This document shows, piece by piece, positions 51,407 through 60,195 of a stretch of DNA of 64,000 nt (positions are counted from its first letter, which is position 1; every line of letters begins with the position of its first letter). Both the position numbers and the translations under genes were made by a program. Under the pieces are notes generated by a model, which ran no database searches, had not been told where the DNA came from, and was given only the letters and a program-made list of their open reading frames with translations. The stretch is from Thermoplasmata archaeon (GTDB lineage Archaea; Thermoplasmatota; Thermoplasmata; Lutacidiplasmatales; SKW197), in the NCBI GenBank assembly GCA_038874435.1, contig JAVZCK010000003.1:1-64000 (forward strand). Reading direction: 5' to 3'.

Positions 51407-52801
51407 ATGAGTTTGTTGGACTATGTGCGGGAAGAAGCATCTGAGAAAAAGACGGAATCTCAGAATACAAACCAGATTATCGAAAGAAGCACGAAAAACC
51501 TGAGAGATAACCAGGTAAAAATTCCAGCCAAAAAAAAGATAAGGTTTGTCCATCTTGCGGATGTCCACCTCGGGGCATTCAAAGCCCAGCATGAGGCATT
51601 GAGAGATGCACCTGCAAAACTTCTGAAAATGGTTGTGGAGTTCTGCAAAGAATACGATGTGGATTTCATTTTAATTGCTGGTGACCTCTTCCATGGAAAT
51701 GTGGTGAAAATAGAGGTGCAAAAGGAGGCTGCATCAATTCTGACGGATGCGGATGAGCACGGGATAAGGGTTTATGTGGTTTATGGTTCCCATGATGCCA
51801 GTCCGACGCACAGCTCTTCCGTGGATGTGCTTGCTGCTGCAAAGAGAATCACTTCTGTGGAGAGAATGGAATATGGGGAGAATGAAAAAATCCAACTTCA
51901 GCCAGTGATTGATAAAACTGGTGTTGCGATTGTTGGCGTGCATGGACGAAAGCGAGAGATTGAGGCGGCGTATCTAGCAGCACTGGATTTTGAGGCACTT
52001 GAAAAAATCCCGAAACCAAGGATTTTTCTCTTGCATTCCGCAGTTGCAGAGTATCGCCCAGATTTTTTGCGGGAAGATGAAGGCGTTCCTCTTTCTCTAA
52101 TTCCTAAAAACTTTGATTACTATGCATGTGGGCATGTGCACAGGAGAAGTGTGAACCTTGTAAAGGGGTATGGACCAATAGTATATCCTGGTGCTCTTTT
52201 CGGCTCAAGCACGAAAGACCTTGAAGAAAACACTGAGAGATTGCCTGGCATCTATCTTCTGGACTTTGACGACAAAATTGGTGAAGAAAATCTTACATTT
52301 GTGGATGTTTATTCTCTTGCAGAACTCACTGGGCATCCAGGTGAAATTCCCGACATAATGTTTGCTCAATTTTCTTTCGGAACCACGACTCCTGGCGAGG
52401 TGGAGGAGCAACTTAAAAACTGGATTGAGAAGAAGGAATTGAGCAACACAATTGTGTATTTGAAGGTGGAGGGAAAGCTTTCTGAGGGCAAACGCTCACA
52501 GATTCCATTTGAAGCAATTGCGAAAGCTGGTATCGAAAGGGGAGCAATTGATGTGCTTGTAAACAGAGAAGGGCTTAGAGAGCCAATAGATGAGATTGAG
52601 CATGTAGTCCATGGAGAGAGTGTTGCGGAGATTGAATGGAAGGTGGCAGAAGAAGTTTTTCAGGATAAGGAGGCAGCGAGGCAAGCGCTAAAGTTCTTAC
52701 ACATTCTTGGTGCTGAGAAACTTGAGGGTGAAAGTGATAAGGATTATTTTGGAAGAATCAAGAGTGAGGTCTGGAAAGAACTAGGGCTGGGAGGTGAGTA
52801 A
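51407..52801 (+). CDS. mre11: DNA double-strand break repair nuclease Mre11
   Basis: Manganese-dependent 3'-5' exonuclease and endonuclease that works with Rad50 in break resection. The 464-residue protein has about 45 residues of unusual charged N-terminus and then the calcineurin-like phosphodiesterase motifs: FVHLADVHLG (D-H), LIAGDLFHG (G-D), VYGSHDASP (motif III), LLHSAVAE (His) and YACGHVHRR (G-H-x-H). Motif III is GSHD where GNHD is usual. The C-terminal capping and Rad50-binding part (after about residue 300) is present. The frame is open further upstream, but the TATA box and homology fix ATG 51407. The rad50 GTG starts immediately after its stop. Confidence 0.92.
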   Translation: MSLLDYVREEASEKKTESQNTNQIIERSTKNLRDNQVKIPAKKKIRFVHLADVHLGAFKAQHEALRDAPAKLLKMVVEFCKEYDVDFILIAGDLFHGNVVKIEVQKEAASILTDADEHGIRVYVVYGSHDASPTHSSSVDVLAAAKRITSVERMEYGENEKIQLQPVIDKTGVAIVGVHGRKREIEAAYLAALDFEALEKIPKPRIFLLHSAVAEYRPDFLREDEGVPLSLIPKNFDYYACGHVHRRSVNLVKGYGPIVYPGALFGSSTKDLEENTERLPGIYLLDFDDKIGEENLTFVDVYSLAELTGHPGEIPDIMFAQFSFGTTTPGEVEEQLKNWIEKKELSNTIVYLKVEGKLSEGKRSQIPFEAIAKAGIERGAIDVLVNREGLREPIDEIEHVVHGESVAEIEWKVAEEVFQDKEAARQALKFLHILGAEKLEGESDKDYFGRIKSEVWKELGLGGE

Positions 52802-55312
52802 GTGCAGATAAGAAAGATTCTGCTTGAAAACATAAGGAGCTATGTTCAGGAGGAGATAGAGTTTCCTAACGGACTCAATTTTCTTCAGGGCGACATTGGG
52901 GCTGGAAAAAGCACAATTCTGATGGCTGTGAAATTTGCGTTGTTTGGCAAGAGCCGTGGCCTTGACTACACACAACTTTTGAGGGAAGGTGCAAGAGAAG
53001 GTTCTGTCAAATTGACCTTTGTTGCAAATGGCAAAGAATACACAATAGCAAGGAGATTGCGGAGGAAGACTGGCAGGAAAAAGGGAGAGGTGGTTGAGGG
53101 AATTGAGCAGGAGAAAGTTGTAATTGAAGATGAGCACAGCAGGCAAGAACTCTCACCAACTGAAGCGGATGAGCTAATCCTGAAAATAGTGAGTCCTAGA
53201 GGGAGAGTAGAAAAAAAGGCATTTTCAAAGATGTATGAATTTGCGCTCTATGTCCCGCAAGAGCAAATGAAGGAAATTCTCGCCAATTTGAAACAGGAGA
53301 GAGAAGCAAAGAAGAAAACCATTTCCCAGCTTTTTGGCTGTGAGGTTTATGGGATGGCAAGAGTGAATGCGAATGAGGTAAGGAAAATGCTGGAGAGGGA
53401 GATAGAGGTCGGAATGGCGAGATTGGGGGAGAATTTTGTTGAAATCGAGCGAAGGGAGCAAGAACTGAATGTTGAAAGTGTTCAACTGGAAACGATGATG
53501 AGTGAAGCAGGAAAGATTGAGCAGGAAATTGAAGTTTTAAAGCATGAAGTTGCGGAGTTGAGGGGAAAGCTGAAAAACTTTGAGGAATTGCGGAGAAAGA
53601 AGGAAGGTTTGGAGAAGGAAAAAAGTGGTTTAGTTGCTAGGAGAGACCAGATTGGACGGGAAATTGAAAGAGCCAAGAGGGATATTGAGAAGCTGGGGAA
53701 GGAACTTGAGGAGGGAAGAAGACAGGTTGAAGTGCTGCAGCCAATTCACGAGAACTATCTCCAGATTGCTAAATCCATTGAAAAGGAGAAAGAGAAAAAG
53801 AAGAGGGTGGATAGAATTGAGGTGCAGATTGGAGAACGGTTGGGTAAGCTGGAGGCATTGAAAGAGCAGATTTCCAATCTGGAAACTGTTGTTGCAGGTT
53901 CTGAGGAATTAGAAAAGAAGATTGAGGAGTATGGGAATCTAGAAATTGAGTTGGAGAAGCTTGAGGCAGAGAAGGAGGAGAATACAGCAAAGATTTCGAG
54001 GTTGAGAACTGAAATTGGAATGCTGAAGGAAGAGATTGAGACAGCTGAGAAAGAAAAAAAAGAGATGACTGGGCTTACAAAAATGCAGGCGTGTCCAAAG
54101 TGCAAACAGCCACTCACAAAAGAGCATATCGAGCGGATTGTAAATGAGATTGAGGAAAAAGTGGGGGAGAAAAGGAAAGCGATGAGCGAAAAGGAGAATA
54201 TGGTAAAGAAAGTGAATGCAAGACAGGTTTTTCTGGAGAGCCAGATTAAGGAGAAGCGGAAACTGGTGAAGGAAAGGGAGAAGCTTCTCCAGATGCTTAG
54301 GGAGATTGAGCAAAAGAGAAAGGAATTGGTGGATAAGAAAAAGAGGCGCGAATGTGTTGAAGGAGAGATAGAAGGGTTAAGGAGAGAGGTTGAATCTATC
54401 GGGTTTGACCCACAGCGCTATGCCGAGAATGAAAAAAAGCTTTCTGAACTTAACCAGTATGAGGAGAAATGGAAGAAGCTGGTTGTGGTGCTTGAGGAAG
54501 GAGAAAAGCAGCTGGAAAAACTCAGAGGGAGCATAGAGGAGATGGAAAAGAATTCTCTGCTGGTTAGCCAGCATCTAATTGAGCTTGAGAAGGAGCTGGC
54601 GGAAATTGGATATGATGAGCAGGAACATGGAAAAACCCAGCAAATGCTGAATGAAAAGTTTGGCGAGCTGAAAGGAAAGGAGGCAAAGATTGCTGAGATA
54701 CGGAAACAGGTTGAGGAGAAAAGAAAGAGAATTGCAGAGATTGAAAAAGAAGTGGAGGAGTTGCGGGCTATCAGAGGCAGGATAGAAAAGATGAGTGGGT
54801 ATCTGGGCTGGCTTGAAAAATTGATAAAATGTTACGAGGAGATTGAGAAAAATGTGCTTAGAGAGGCAAAGTACAGGATTGAGGCAGAACTCAGAACTTT
54901 CTTCCAGCAATTGGTTGAAAACTCCGAGATGGAAATCACGCTTGACGAGGATTTCACACCAGAAATCATGGTGGGAGATGGTTACACACGCCCATTTGAA
55001 AATTTGAGTGGTGGCGAGGGCACAGCTCTTTCGCTTGCTTACCGCCTTGCACTGAATAAGGTGCTCACAAGGGATTTCTTTGGGGAGAATGCATTGCTTA
55101 TTCTAGACGAGCCCACTGACGGATTCTCCAGTGAGCAGATAAACTCTCTGCGAGAGTTGCTTGGCAGAATCAAGGAGAGCTATGGAGATGGCCAGATTTT
55201 TGTGGTTTCCCATGAGCAGGAACTGGAAGGGGCTGCAGATACTGTGTATGAAGTGATGCAAACCAGCAATGGGACAAAAGTCAAAATGAGGGGTGCGAAT
55301 GCAAACAGCTGA
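52802..55312 (+). CDS. rad50: DNA repair ATPase Rad50
   Basis: SMC-like ATPase that tethers DNA ends and controls Mre11. The N-terminal lobe has Walker A GDIGAGKSTILMAVKFAL and Q-loop region; the centre is a long coiled coil (about 170-680) interrupted near residue 430 by the zinc hook ACPKCKQPL (CxxC). The C-terminal lobe has signature LSGGEGTALSLAYRLAL, Walker B LLILDEPTDGFS and the His switch VVSHEQEL. Length of 836 residues is usual for archaea. GTG start has GGAGGTGA 5 nt upstream. The xseA gene starts inside its 3' end. Confidence 0.95.
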   Translation: MQIRKILLENIRSYVQEEIEFPNGLNFLQGDIGAGKSTILMAVKFALFGKSRGLDYTQLLREGAREGSVKLTFVANGKEYTIARRLRRKTGRKKGEVVEGIEQEKVVIEDEHSRQELSPTEADELILKIVSPRGRVEKKAFSKMYEFALYVPQEQMKEILANLKQEREAKKKTISQLFGCEVYGMARVNANEVRKMLEREIEVGMARLGENFVEIERREQELNVESVQLETMMSEAGKIEQEIEVLKHEVAELRGKLKNFEELRRKKEGLEKEKSGLVARRDQIGREIERAKRDIEKLGKELEEGRRQVEVLQPIHENYLQIAKSIEKEKEKKKRVDRIEVQIGERLGKLEALKEQISNLETVVAGSEELEKKIEEYGNLEIELEKLEAEKEENTAKISRLRTEIGMLKEEIETAEKEKKEMTGLTKMQACPKCKQPLTKEHIERIVNEIEEKVGEKRKAMSEKENMVKKVNARQVFLESQIKEKRKLVKEREKLLQMLREIEQKRKELVDKKKRRECVEGEIEGLRREVESIGFDPQRYAENEKKLSELNQYEEKWKKLVVVLEEGEKQLEKLRGSIEEMEKNSLLVSQHLIELEKELAEIGYDEQEHGKTQQMLNEKFGELKGKEAKIAEIRKQVEEKRKRIAEIEKEVEELRAIRGRIEKMSGYLGWLEKLIKCYEEIEKNVLREAKYRIEAELRTFFQQLVENSEMEITLDEDFTPEIMVGDGYTRPFENLSGGEGTALSLAYRLALNKVLTRDFFGENALLILDEPTDGFSSEQINSLRELLGRIKESYGDGQIFVVSHEQELEGAADTVYEVMQTSNGTKVKMRGANANS

Positions 55313-56531
55313 GGAAATAAAGATATATTCAGTTACAGAACTTGCCTCCAAAATAAGAAACCACATTAAGGCAGAGAAAAGTTTTCTGGATGTCTATGTG
55401 AGAGGGGAGGTAAGCAATTTCCGTATCCGTGGCACCCAGGTTTACTTTGATATTAAAGATGAGTTTTCAATAATTCATGTGGTGATGTTCAATCCACCAG
55501 AATCAGTTTCTCAGCTGAAAAATGGAGTAAGTGTAGTTGTCCATGGGAACCTTGAGTTTTATCAGCGAGAGGGAAAATTGAACTTGATTGCGGACAATTT
55601 TTTTGTTGGAGGCGTTGGCGAGGTTTATCTGAAGCTGGAACGCCTCAAGGAGCGTTTAAGAACTGAAGGCCTTTTTGCACCAGAAGTAAAGAAAAAAATC
55701 CCAAGATACATTTTCAAGGTGGGAATTGCGACTTCTCTGAAAGGGGCGGTTGTGCATGATATTCTTCACGCACTCCAGGATGCAAGGGGACTTGAGATTT
55801 ACATTATTAATACGCTGGTGCAGGGAGAGGGAGCAAAGGAGAGCATTGTGCGTTCGATTGAACTTCTGAACACACTCAATGTGGATGTGATTGTGCTGGC
55901 AAGAGGTGGTGGAAGTATTGAGGACTTGTGGGCATTCAACGAGGAAATTGTGGTGAGAGCGATAAGGAATTCAAGGGTGCCTGTGGTAACTGGTATCGGG
56001 CATGAAACAGATAGAACACTGGCGGATATGGCTGCAGACAGAGAGTTTCCAACGCCTTCGTATGCTGGTAAGTTCATTTACGAACAGTGGAAAAAGGCCT
56101 GCGAGGAAGTTGAGGAAGCTAGAAAAGAACTTGTGAGTGAAGTCCAGTCCTGCCTGCAAGAGTTGCATGTATCCCTTGATTTACTTGCCTCTAAAATTTC
56201 AAAGGAGGAGTTTCACAGAGTTGTGCAGGTTTATGGAATGAGAGTGGGGATGCTTTCTCAGGGACTGAAAAATGCTGTGGGGGATTACCTCCAGCACAGA
56301 AAAATGCAGGTGGAGAAGGCGGAGGCATTGCTTGTCTCCCTGAACCCTGAGGAGATTTTGAGGCAGGGGTATGCTTACATCACAAAGGAGGGCAAGATTG
56401 TTGTGCGTGGTACAGAACTCGGGATTGATGAACATGTTAGAATTCATTTCATTGATGCAGTTGTGGATGCGGTTGTGCTTGGAAAAGAGGTGGAACAATG
56501 GAAACTGGAAAAAATTTTGAAGAAAAATTGA
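55299..56531 (+). CDS. xseA: Exodeoxyribonuclease VII large subunit
   Basis: Catalytic subunit of a single-strand-specific exonuclease of bacterial type. Residues about 10-105 form the OB-fold ssDNA-binding domain (YSVTELASKIRNHIKAEKSF, VYVRGEVSNFRIRGTQVYF, VVVHGNLEFYQREGKL). The catalytic part shows the family phrases IATSLKGAVVHDIL, VIVLARGGGSIEDLWAFNEE, RAIRNSRVPVVTGIGHETD and ADMAADREFPTPS. A long coiled coil and the C-terminal RQGYAYITKEGKIV close the protein. Length of 410 residues is normal. ATG 55299 lies inside the rad50 end and has GGGG upstream. The small-subunit gene overlaps its end. Archaea rarely carry this enzyme; here it is embedded in the mre11-rad50 operon. Confidence 0.93.
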   Translation: MQTAEEIKIYSVTELASKIRNHIKAEKSFLDVYVRGEVSNFRIRGTQVYFDIKDEFSIIHVVMFNPPESVSQLKNGVSVVVHGNLEFYQREGKLNLIADNFFVGGVGEVYLKLERLKERLRTEGLFAPEVKKKIPRYIFKVGIATSLKGAVVHDILHALQDARGLEIYIINTLVQGEGAKESIVRSIELLNTLNVDVIVLARGGGSIEDLWAFNEEIVVRAIRNSRVPVVTGIGHETDRTLADMAADREFPTPSYAGKFIYEQWKKACEEVEEARKELVSEVQSCLQELHVSLDLLASKISKEEFHRVVQVYGMRVGMLSQGLKNAVGDYLQHRKMQVEKAEALLVSLNPEEILRQGYAYITKEGKIVVRGTELGIDEHVRIHFIDAVVDAVVLGKEVEQWKLEKILKKN

Positions 56532-56725
56532 AGCGTGTAGAGGAGATAATCGCAAAGATACAGAAAAGGGAAGTGTCGCTAGATGAGATGCTGGCTTACT
56601 TTGAGGAGGGCACAAAACTTCTGAGCGAATGCAGGGAAGAACTGACAAGAGTTGAGAACAGAATTAAGTATTTGATTGAGGAGGAAAAACAGGTAAAGGA
56701 GATAAAGCCAGATGAAGGTAATTGA
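56498..56725 (+). CDS. xseB: Exodeoxyribonuclease VII small subunit
   Basis: Small helical subunit that binds the coiled coil of XseA. The 75 residues form a helical hairpin with the family phrase NFEEKLKRVEEIIAKIQ, then VSLDEMLAYFEEGTKLL and an acidic tail. GAGGTGG 4 nt before the ATG and a 34-nt overlap with xseA indicate coupled translation. Length is typical (60-80). Confidence 0.92.
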   Translation: METGKNFEEKLKRVEEIIAKIQKREVSLDEMLAYFEEGTKLLSECREELTRVENRIKYLIEEEKQVKEIKPDEGN

Positions 56726-57296
56726 GACAGTTGTTGTTACGAGAAATTCGCACATAAACGCTGCTGCAATTGGTGTCTGGAAAGAGGAGGAACACTACCA
56801 CCTGAGGGTTTTTGAGAATTCTAACACCTATGCTAATCTTATTAAAAATCAAAAATTTTCAATAAACTTTGTATCGCCAGAGCAGCTTGCCCTTTTAATC
56901 AGATGTGCATTGGTGGGGCATAACAATAATGTGCAGGAACTGGAGGAGAGTAAATTCCTTTTCTGGGAAGGTGTGCCTTATCTCAAAGAAACATTCAGTG
57001 TGATTGCAAATGTTGAGCAGAGAAAGTTTGAGATTGTTGAGGACTGGGTTGGAAAAACAGGATGTCTTTTGATTGAGGCGAGCGAAATTCAGAGGTTCGG
57101 TAAGATGAGAGGTGTGATTACAAGGGAAAAGTTTATTCCCATTCTTGAGTGTGCTGTGCTCGCTACAAAATATTTTGAGGCCAGTGTTGAGGCAAAAACA
57201 AGTATAAGGGAGAGGATTGAGGCCTTGCTTCCCATGGTTAAGGGCTTTGAGGAAGAGGTGAAATGGATACGGGAGGGTCTAAAAATTGATAAATGA
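56712..57296 (+). CDS. DUF447 family protein (flavin-reductase-like split barrel)
   Basis: Uncharacterised archaeal family of about 190 residues whose N-terminal part resembles FMN-binding split barrels. Visible features are an N-terminal strand with VVVTRNSHINAAAIG, LRVFENSNTYANLI, KFSINFVS and a C-terminal helical region with ECAVLATKYFEAS. In methanogens this family occurs near methanopterin biosynthesis genes, from memory, but no such gene is here. Its ATG is inside the xseB 3' end (14-nt overlap), so it is the last gene of the mre11 operon. A role with repair or with a flavin or pterin cofactor is open. Confidence 0.72.
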   Translation: MKVIETVVVTRNSHINAAAIGVWKEEEHYHLRVFENSNTYANLIKNQKFSINFVSPEQLALLIRCALVGHNNNVQELEESKFLFWEGVPYLKETFSVIANVEQRKFEIVEDWVGKTGCLLIEASEIQRFGKMRGVITREKFIPILECAVLATKYFEASVEAKTSIRERIEALLPMVKGFEEEVKWIREGLKIDK

Positions 57297-57330
57297 GTAA
57301 ACTGATAAGAGCATGGCGTCTAACTCTCAA

Positions 57331-57372
57331 AGAATATATATACTACCATCCTATATATGAAGCGGGATTACC
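57331..57372 (+). promoter_or_regulatory. Promoter of the KaiC-like gene
   Basis: AATATATATA at 57333-57342 (a second, CTATATATG, at 57351-57359) is followed by ATG 57373, so a very short leader or leaderless transcript is expected. Confidence 0.5.
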
Positions 57373-58056
57373 ATGATACCAAGAGTGAAGACATTTGTAA
57401 GGGGACTGGACGAAATAATGGATGGCGGCATTCCCGAGGGTAGTGTAGTGCTTTTGCTCGGAAAGCCGGGCACAATGAAATCCTCAATTGCCTACTCCAT
57501 AATCTACAAAAATGTGGAGGAGGCAGGGAGGAAAGCACTTTATGTGAGCCTGGAACAGAGTGCCTCAAGTTTGATTGAGAACATGGGTGGCATGGGATTT
57601 GCACCTCCTGGTGTGGATTCAAACCTGAGTGTGCTTGACCTCGGATTGCTGCGAAAAAAGATGACCCAGCTGACACAGCAAGCATGGATTGAGATATTTA
57701 GAATGTACATTCTCAATCTGAAGAGCAACTTCAATTTTGATTTGCTCGTGATTGACTCGCTGCCTGTGCTTGAAATGCTGGCAAAATTCAAGGAGCCAAG
57801 AGATGAACTCTTCCAGTTGTTTGAATGGCTGCGTGACCTCAAGGTAACAACTTTCCTGATACATGAGGAAACAGGTGGCTCAATGAGCTATGGTGAGGAC
57901 TTTCTTGCAGATGGCATAATCCATCTGGATTTGCGCAGGGAAATGAACGCAGTGAACCTGTTCCTGAGTATAATGAAGATGCGAAGAACAAATCACAGAA
58001 GAGGTTATTTCCCGCTGATTTTTGAGCATGGGAACTTTGAGATAGTTACAGATTAA
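57373..58056 (+). CDS. KaiC-like RecA-superfamily ATPase
   Basis: Single-domain RecA-fold ATPase of 227 residues, of the archaeal KaiC-like family (COG0467). Opening MIPRVKTFVRGLDEIMDGGI is followed by Walker A LLGKPGTMKSS, a Glu-bearing strand ALYVSLEQSASSL and Walker B FDLLVIDSLP. The C-terminal part (LADGIIHLDL, MKMRRTNHRRGYFPL) is standard for this family. Bacterial KaiC is a clock protein; the archaeal single-domain forms are thought to act in signalling, but the partner is unknown here. No second domain is present. Confidence 0.85.
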   Translation: MIPRVKTFVRGLDEIMDGGIPEGSVVLLLGKPGTMKSSIAYSIIYKNVEEAGRKALYVSLEQSASSLIENMGGMGFAPPGVDSNLSVLDLGLLRKKMTQLTQQAWIEIFRMYILNLKSNFNFDLLVIDSLPVLEMLAKFKEPRDELFQLFEWLRDLKVTTFLIHEETGGSMSYGEDFLADGIIHLDLRREMNAVNLFLSIMKMRRTNHRRGYFPLIFEHGNFEIVTD

Positions 58057-58101
58057 GCCAGTCAAACTCAAACCTTTTTTTTCGTCAGGAGAGTGGTAAC
58101 T

Positions 58102-59289
58102 GTGTTTTTAACCAAAGAAGAAGAGCGAATTTTGGCTGGAGAACATGGAGAAGTAGCAGAGCGGATGCTTCGCTTGCTCGTTCGCCTTGGTGAAATCTAC
58201 AATGCAGATAAGATGATTCCAATTGCTTCAGCACAGGTGGCAGGAGTTTCCTACAAGTCAATTGGAGATCCTGGACTGGAATTTCTCGAGGACATTGCTG
58301 GTAAAGGTGCAAAGGTATCTGTGCTCACATTTCTTAATCCTGCAGGAATGGACATAGAAAGTTGGAAGGAGCTTGGTTTTCCAGAGCATTTCGTTGGGAA
58401 GCAGTTGAGAATTATTGATGCCTTCAGAAAAATGGGAATTGTAATTTCGGCTACCTGCACGCCCTATCTGAGCGGGAATCTACCGAGGTTTAAAGAGCAT
58501 GTTGCCTGGTCTGAATCATCTGCGGTTTCATTTGCAAATTCAGTCATTGGTGCAAGAACCAACAGGGAAGGTGGGCCCTCTGCACTTGCAGCTGCAATTC
58601 TGGGCAGAACACCAAACTATGGTTTTCATCTTGATGAGAACAGAAAGCCAGATATGCATGTGGTTGTGAATGTGGAATTGAAAACAGATGCGGATTTTGG
58701 GGCACTGGGCTATTTTGTGGGCAAAATTGTGAAAGACAGAGTGCCGTATTTTACAGGCATAACACATCCAAGTGTGGATGCGCTGAAAGCTTTGGGTGCT
58801 GCAATGGCTGCTTCAGGGGCAGTTGCTCTATACCATGTTGATGGCTTGACACCAGAGGCAAAAAATTATTCTCCAGAAGGACTTGAGAAAATTTCATTTG
58901 GTGAGAAAGAGTTGAAAGAAACCTACCAAAATTTAAATTCTGGCGAAGAGCCAGACATCGTTATTCTCGGTTGTCCCCATTCCTCGCTGAATGAGATAAG
59001 GACTGTTGCGATGCTTGTCGAGGGCAAGCGACTGAAGAAACCGCTGTGGGTTTGTACCTCTAGAGGAGTGAAAGAATTGGCGATAAGAATGGGCTATGAT
59101 GAGAAAATCAGAGCTGCTGGTGGAAAAATTGTGGCGGATACATGCACTGTTGTTGCTCCTGTTGAAGAAATGGGTTTCAAAACAATTGCTGTGAATTCAG
59201 GAAAGGCAGCGAATTATCTGCCTGGCTTCTGCAAAGCAAAGGTAATTTTCGGAGATACAGAAAGCTTAATCAGGAGGGTGCTGGAATGA
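58102..59289 (+). CDS. Phosphomevalonate dehydratase large subunit (aconitase X type)
   Basis: Large subunit of the aconitase-X-related dehydratase that converts (R)-5-phosphomevalonate to trans-anhydromevalonate phosphate in the archaeal mevalonate pathway. The 395-residue sequence has the family phrases FLTKEEERILAGEHGE, DPGLEFLEDIAGKGAKV, the Fe-S Cys regions ISATCTPYLSGN and VADTCTVVAP, WSESSAVSFANSVIGARTNREGGPSA, and PDIVILGCPHSSLNEI. GTG 58102 is chosen since AGGAG is about 10 nt upstream and the N-terminus then begins as relatives do; GTG 58093 is the alternative. The small-subunit gene overlaps its end by 4 nt. Cytoplasmic; feeds isoprenoid ether-lipid synthesis. Confidence 0.9.
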   Translation: MFLTKEEERILAGEHGEVAERMLRLLVRLGEIYNADKMIPIASAQVAGVSYKSIGDPGLEFLEDIAGKGAKVSVLTFLNPAGMDIESWKELGFPEHFVGKQLRIIDAFRKMGIVISATCTPYLSGNLPRFKEHVAWSESSAVSFANSVIGARTNREGGPSALAAAILGRTPNYGFHLDENRKPDMHVVVNVELKTDADFGALGYFVGKIVKDRVPYFTGITHPSVDALKALGAAMAASGAVALYHVDGLTPEAKNYSPEGLEKISFGEKELKETYQNLNSGEEPDIVILGCPHSSLNEIRTVAMLVEGKRLKKPLWVCTSRGVKELAIRMGYDEKIRAAGGKIVADTCTVVAPVEEMGFKTIAVNSGKAANYLPGFCKAKVIFGDTESLIRRVLE

Positions 59290-59678
59290 TGTTGCAAGGA
59301 AGGGGCATAAGCCCGGGAATTGTTGAAGGCACTGCGATAGTTTCAAAAACGCCGCTCAGCTTTTATGGTGGTGTTGACCCGAAGACAGGAATTGTGATTG
59401 AGAAGGGTCATGAGCTTGAGGGCAAATGTGTAGCAGGTAAAGTCCTTGTGTTTCCAAACGGCAAGGGTTCAACAGTTGGCTCGTATGTGATTTACGGATT
59501 GAAAAAGTATGACAAAGCCCCTCTTGCAATAATAAACCAGAAGATGGAGACCATTGTTGCAACTGGTGTAATCCTTGCGGGAATCCCTGCAGTGGATTCT
59601 GTGGACATTTCTAAAATTAGTGATGGTGCGCAGCTGAAACTAGATGGGGCGAAGGGGACTGTGGAAATTGTCGAGTGA
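59286..59678 (+). CDS. Phosphomevalonate dehydratase small subunit
   Basis: Swivel-domain partner of the large subunit, 130 residues (formerly DUF126). Family phrases are RGISPGIVEGTAIVSKTPLS, GGVDPKTG, GKVLVFPNGKGSTVGSYV with the conserved Ser of the active site, and PLAIINQKMETIVATGVILA. The ATG overlaps the large-subunit stop and has GGAGGGTG upstream. The pair is a hallmark of archaea that use the dehydratase route. Confidence 0.92.
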   Translation: MMLQGRGISPGIVEGTAIVSKTPLSFYGGVDPKTGIVIEKGHELEGKCVAGKVLVFPNGKGSTVGSYVIYGLKKYDKAPLAIINQKMETIVATGVILAGIPAVDSVDISKISDGAQLKLDGAKGTVEIVE

Positions 59679-60195
59679 AACAATTCCGGACGAGAAGGCA
59701 TGCCTTGAAATTCTCAGAAAGGCGGGATGCTCGCAGGAAGTGATTGCCCACACTTTATTTGTGAAGGAAGTGGCTTTAAAAATTGCGAGCAAATGCAAGC
59801 AGCCAGTCAACATCGAACTCTTGGTTGCAGGTGCGATTCTCCATGACATTGGGCGAGCAATCACCCATGGTGTTGCCCATGGTGTGAAAGGCGGAGAAAT
59901 TGCAAGGAGGTTCGGGCTTGATGAAAGGATTGTGAGAATTATTGAGAGGCATGTGGGTGGTGGCATCACCAGGGAGGAAGCAATTAAATTAGGGCTTGGA
60001 AATGAGCCTCTTGTTCCAGAAACACTGGAGGAGAAGATTGTGTGCCTCGCAGATAAGCTTATTGCCCATGATAGAATTGCAGGAATTGAGGAGGAAGTAA
60101 AGAAGCTGGAGGAAAAGGGATTGCATAGTGCTGCGGAGCGAGTGATGACTCTTTACAGAGAGATTGTTGGTCTCTGTGGGGAATTAGAATTCTGA
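59668..60195 (+). CDS. HD-domain phosphohydrolase (HDIG subfamily)
   Basis: Metal-dependent phosphohydrolase of about 175 residues. The HD signature has its first His in VIAHTLFVKEVALKIA, the HD pair in LVAGAILHDIGRAITHG, and further His in GVKGGEIARRFG and RHVGGGITREEA; the Asp in CLADKLIAHD completes the set. It belongs to the small archaeal TIGR00295-type HDIG family. The substrate is unknown. The start is uncertain: TTG 59668 with GGGGA upstream is preferred, ATG 59644 would add eight residues; both overlap the end of the dehydratase small-subunit gene. The 3' end overlaps the convergent beta-helix gene by 12 nt. Confidence 0.8.
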   Translation: MSSETIPDEKACLEILRKAGCSQEVIAHTLFVKEVALKIASKCKQPVNIELLVAGAILHDIGRAITHGVAHGVKGGEIARRFGLDERIVRIIERHVGGGITREEAIKLGLGNEPLVPETLEEKIVCLADKLIAHDRIAGIEEEVKKLEEKGLHSAAERVMTLYREIVGLCGELEF

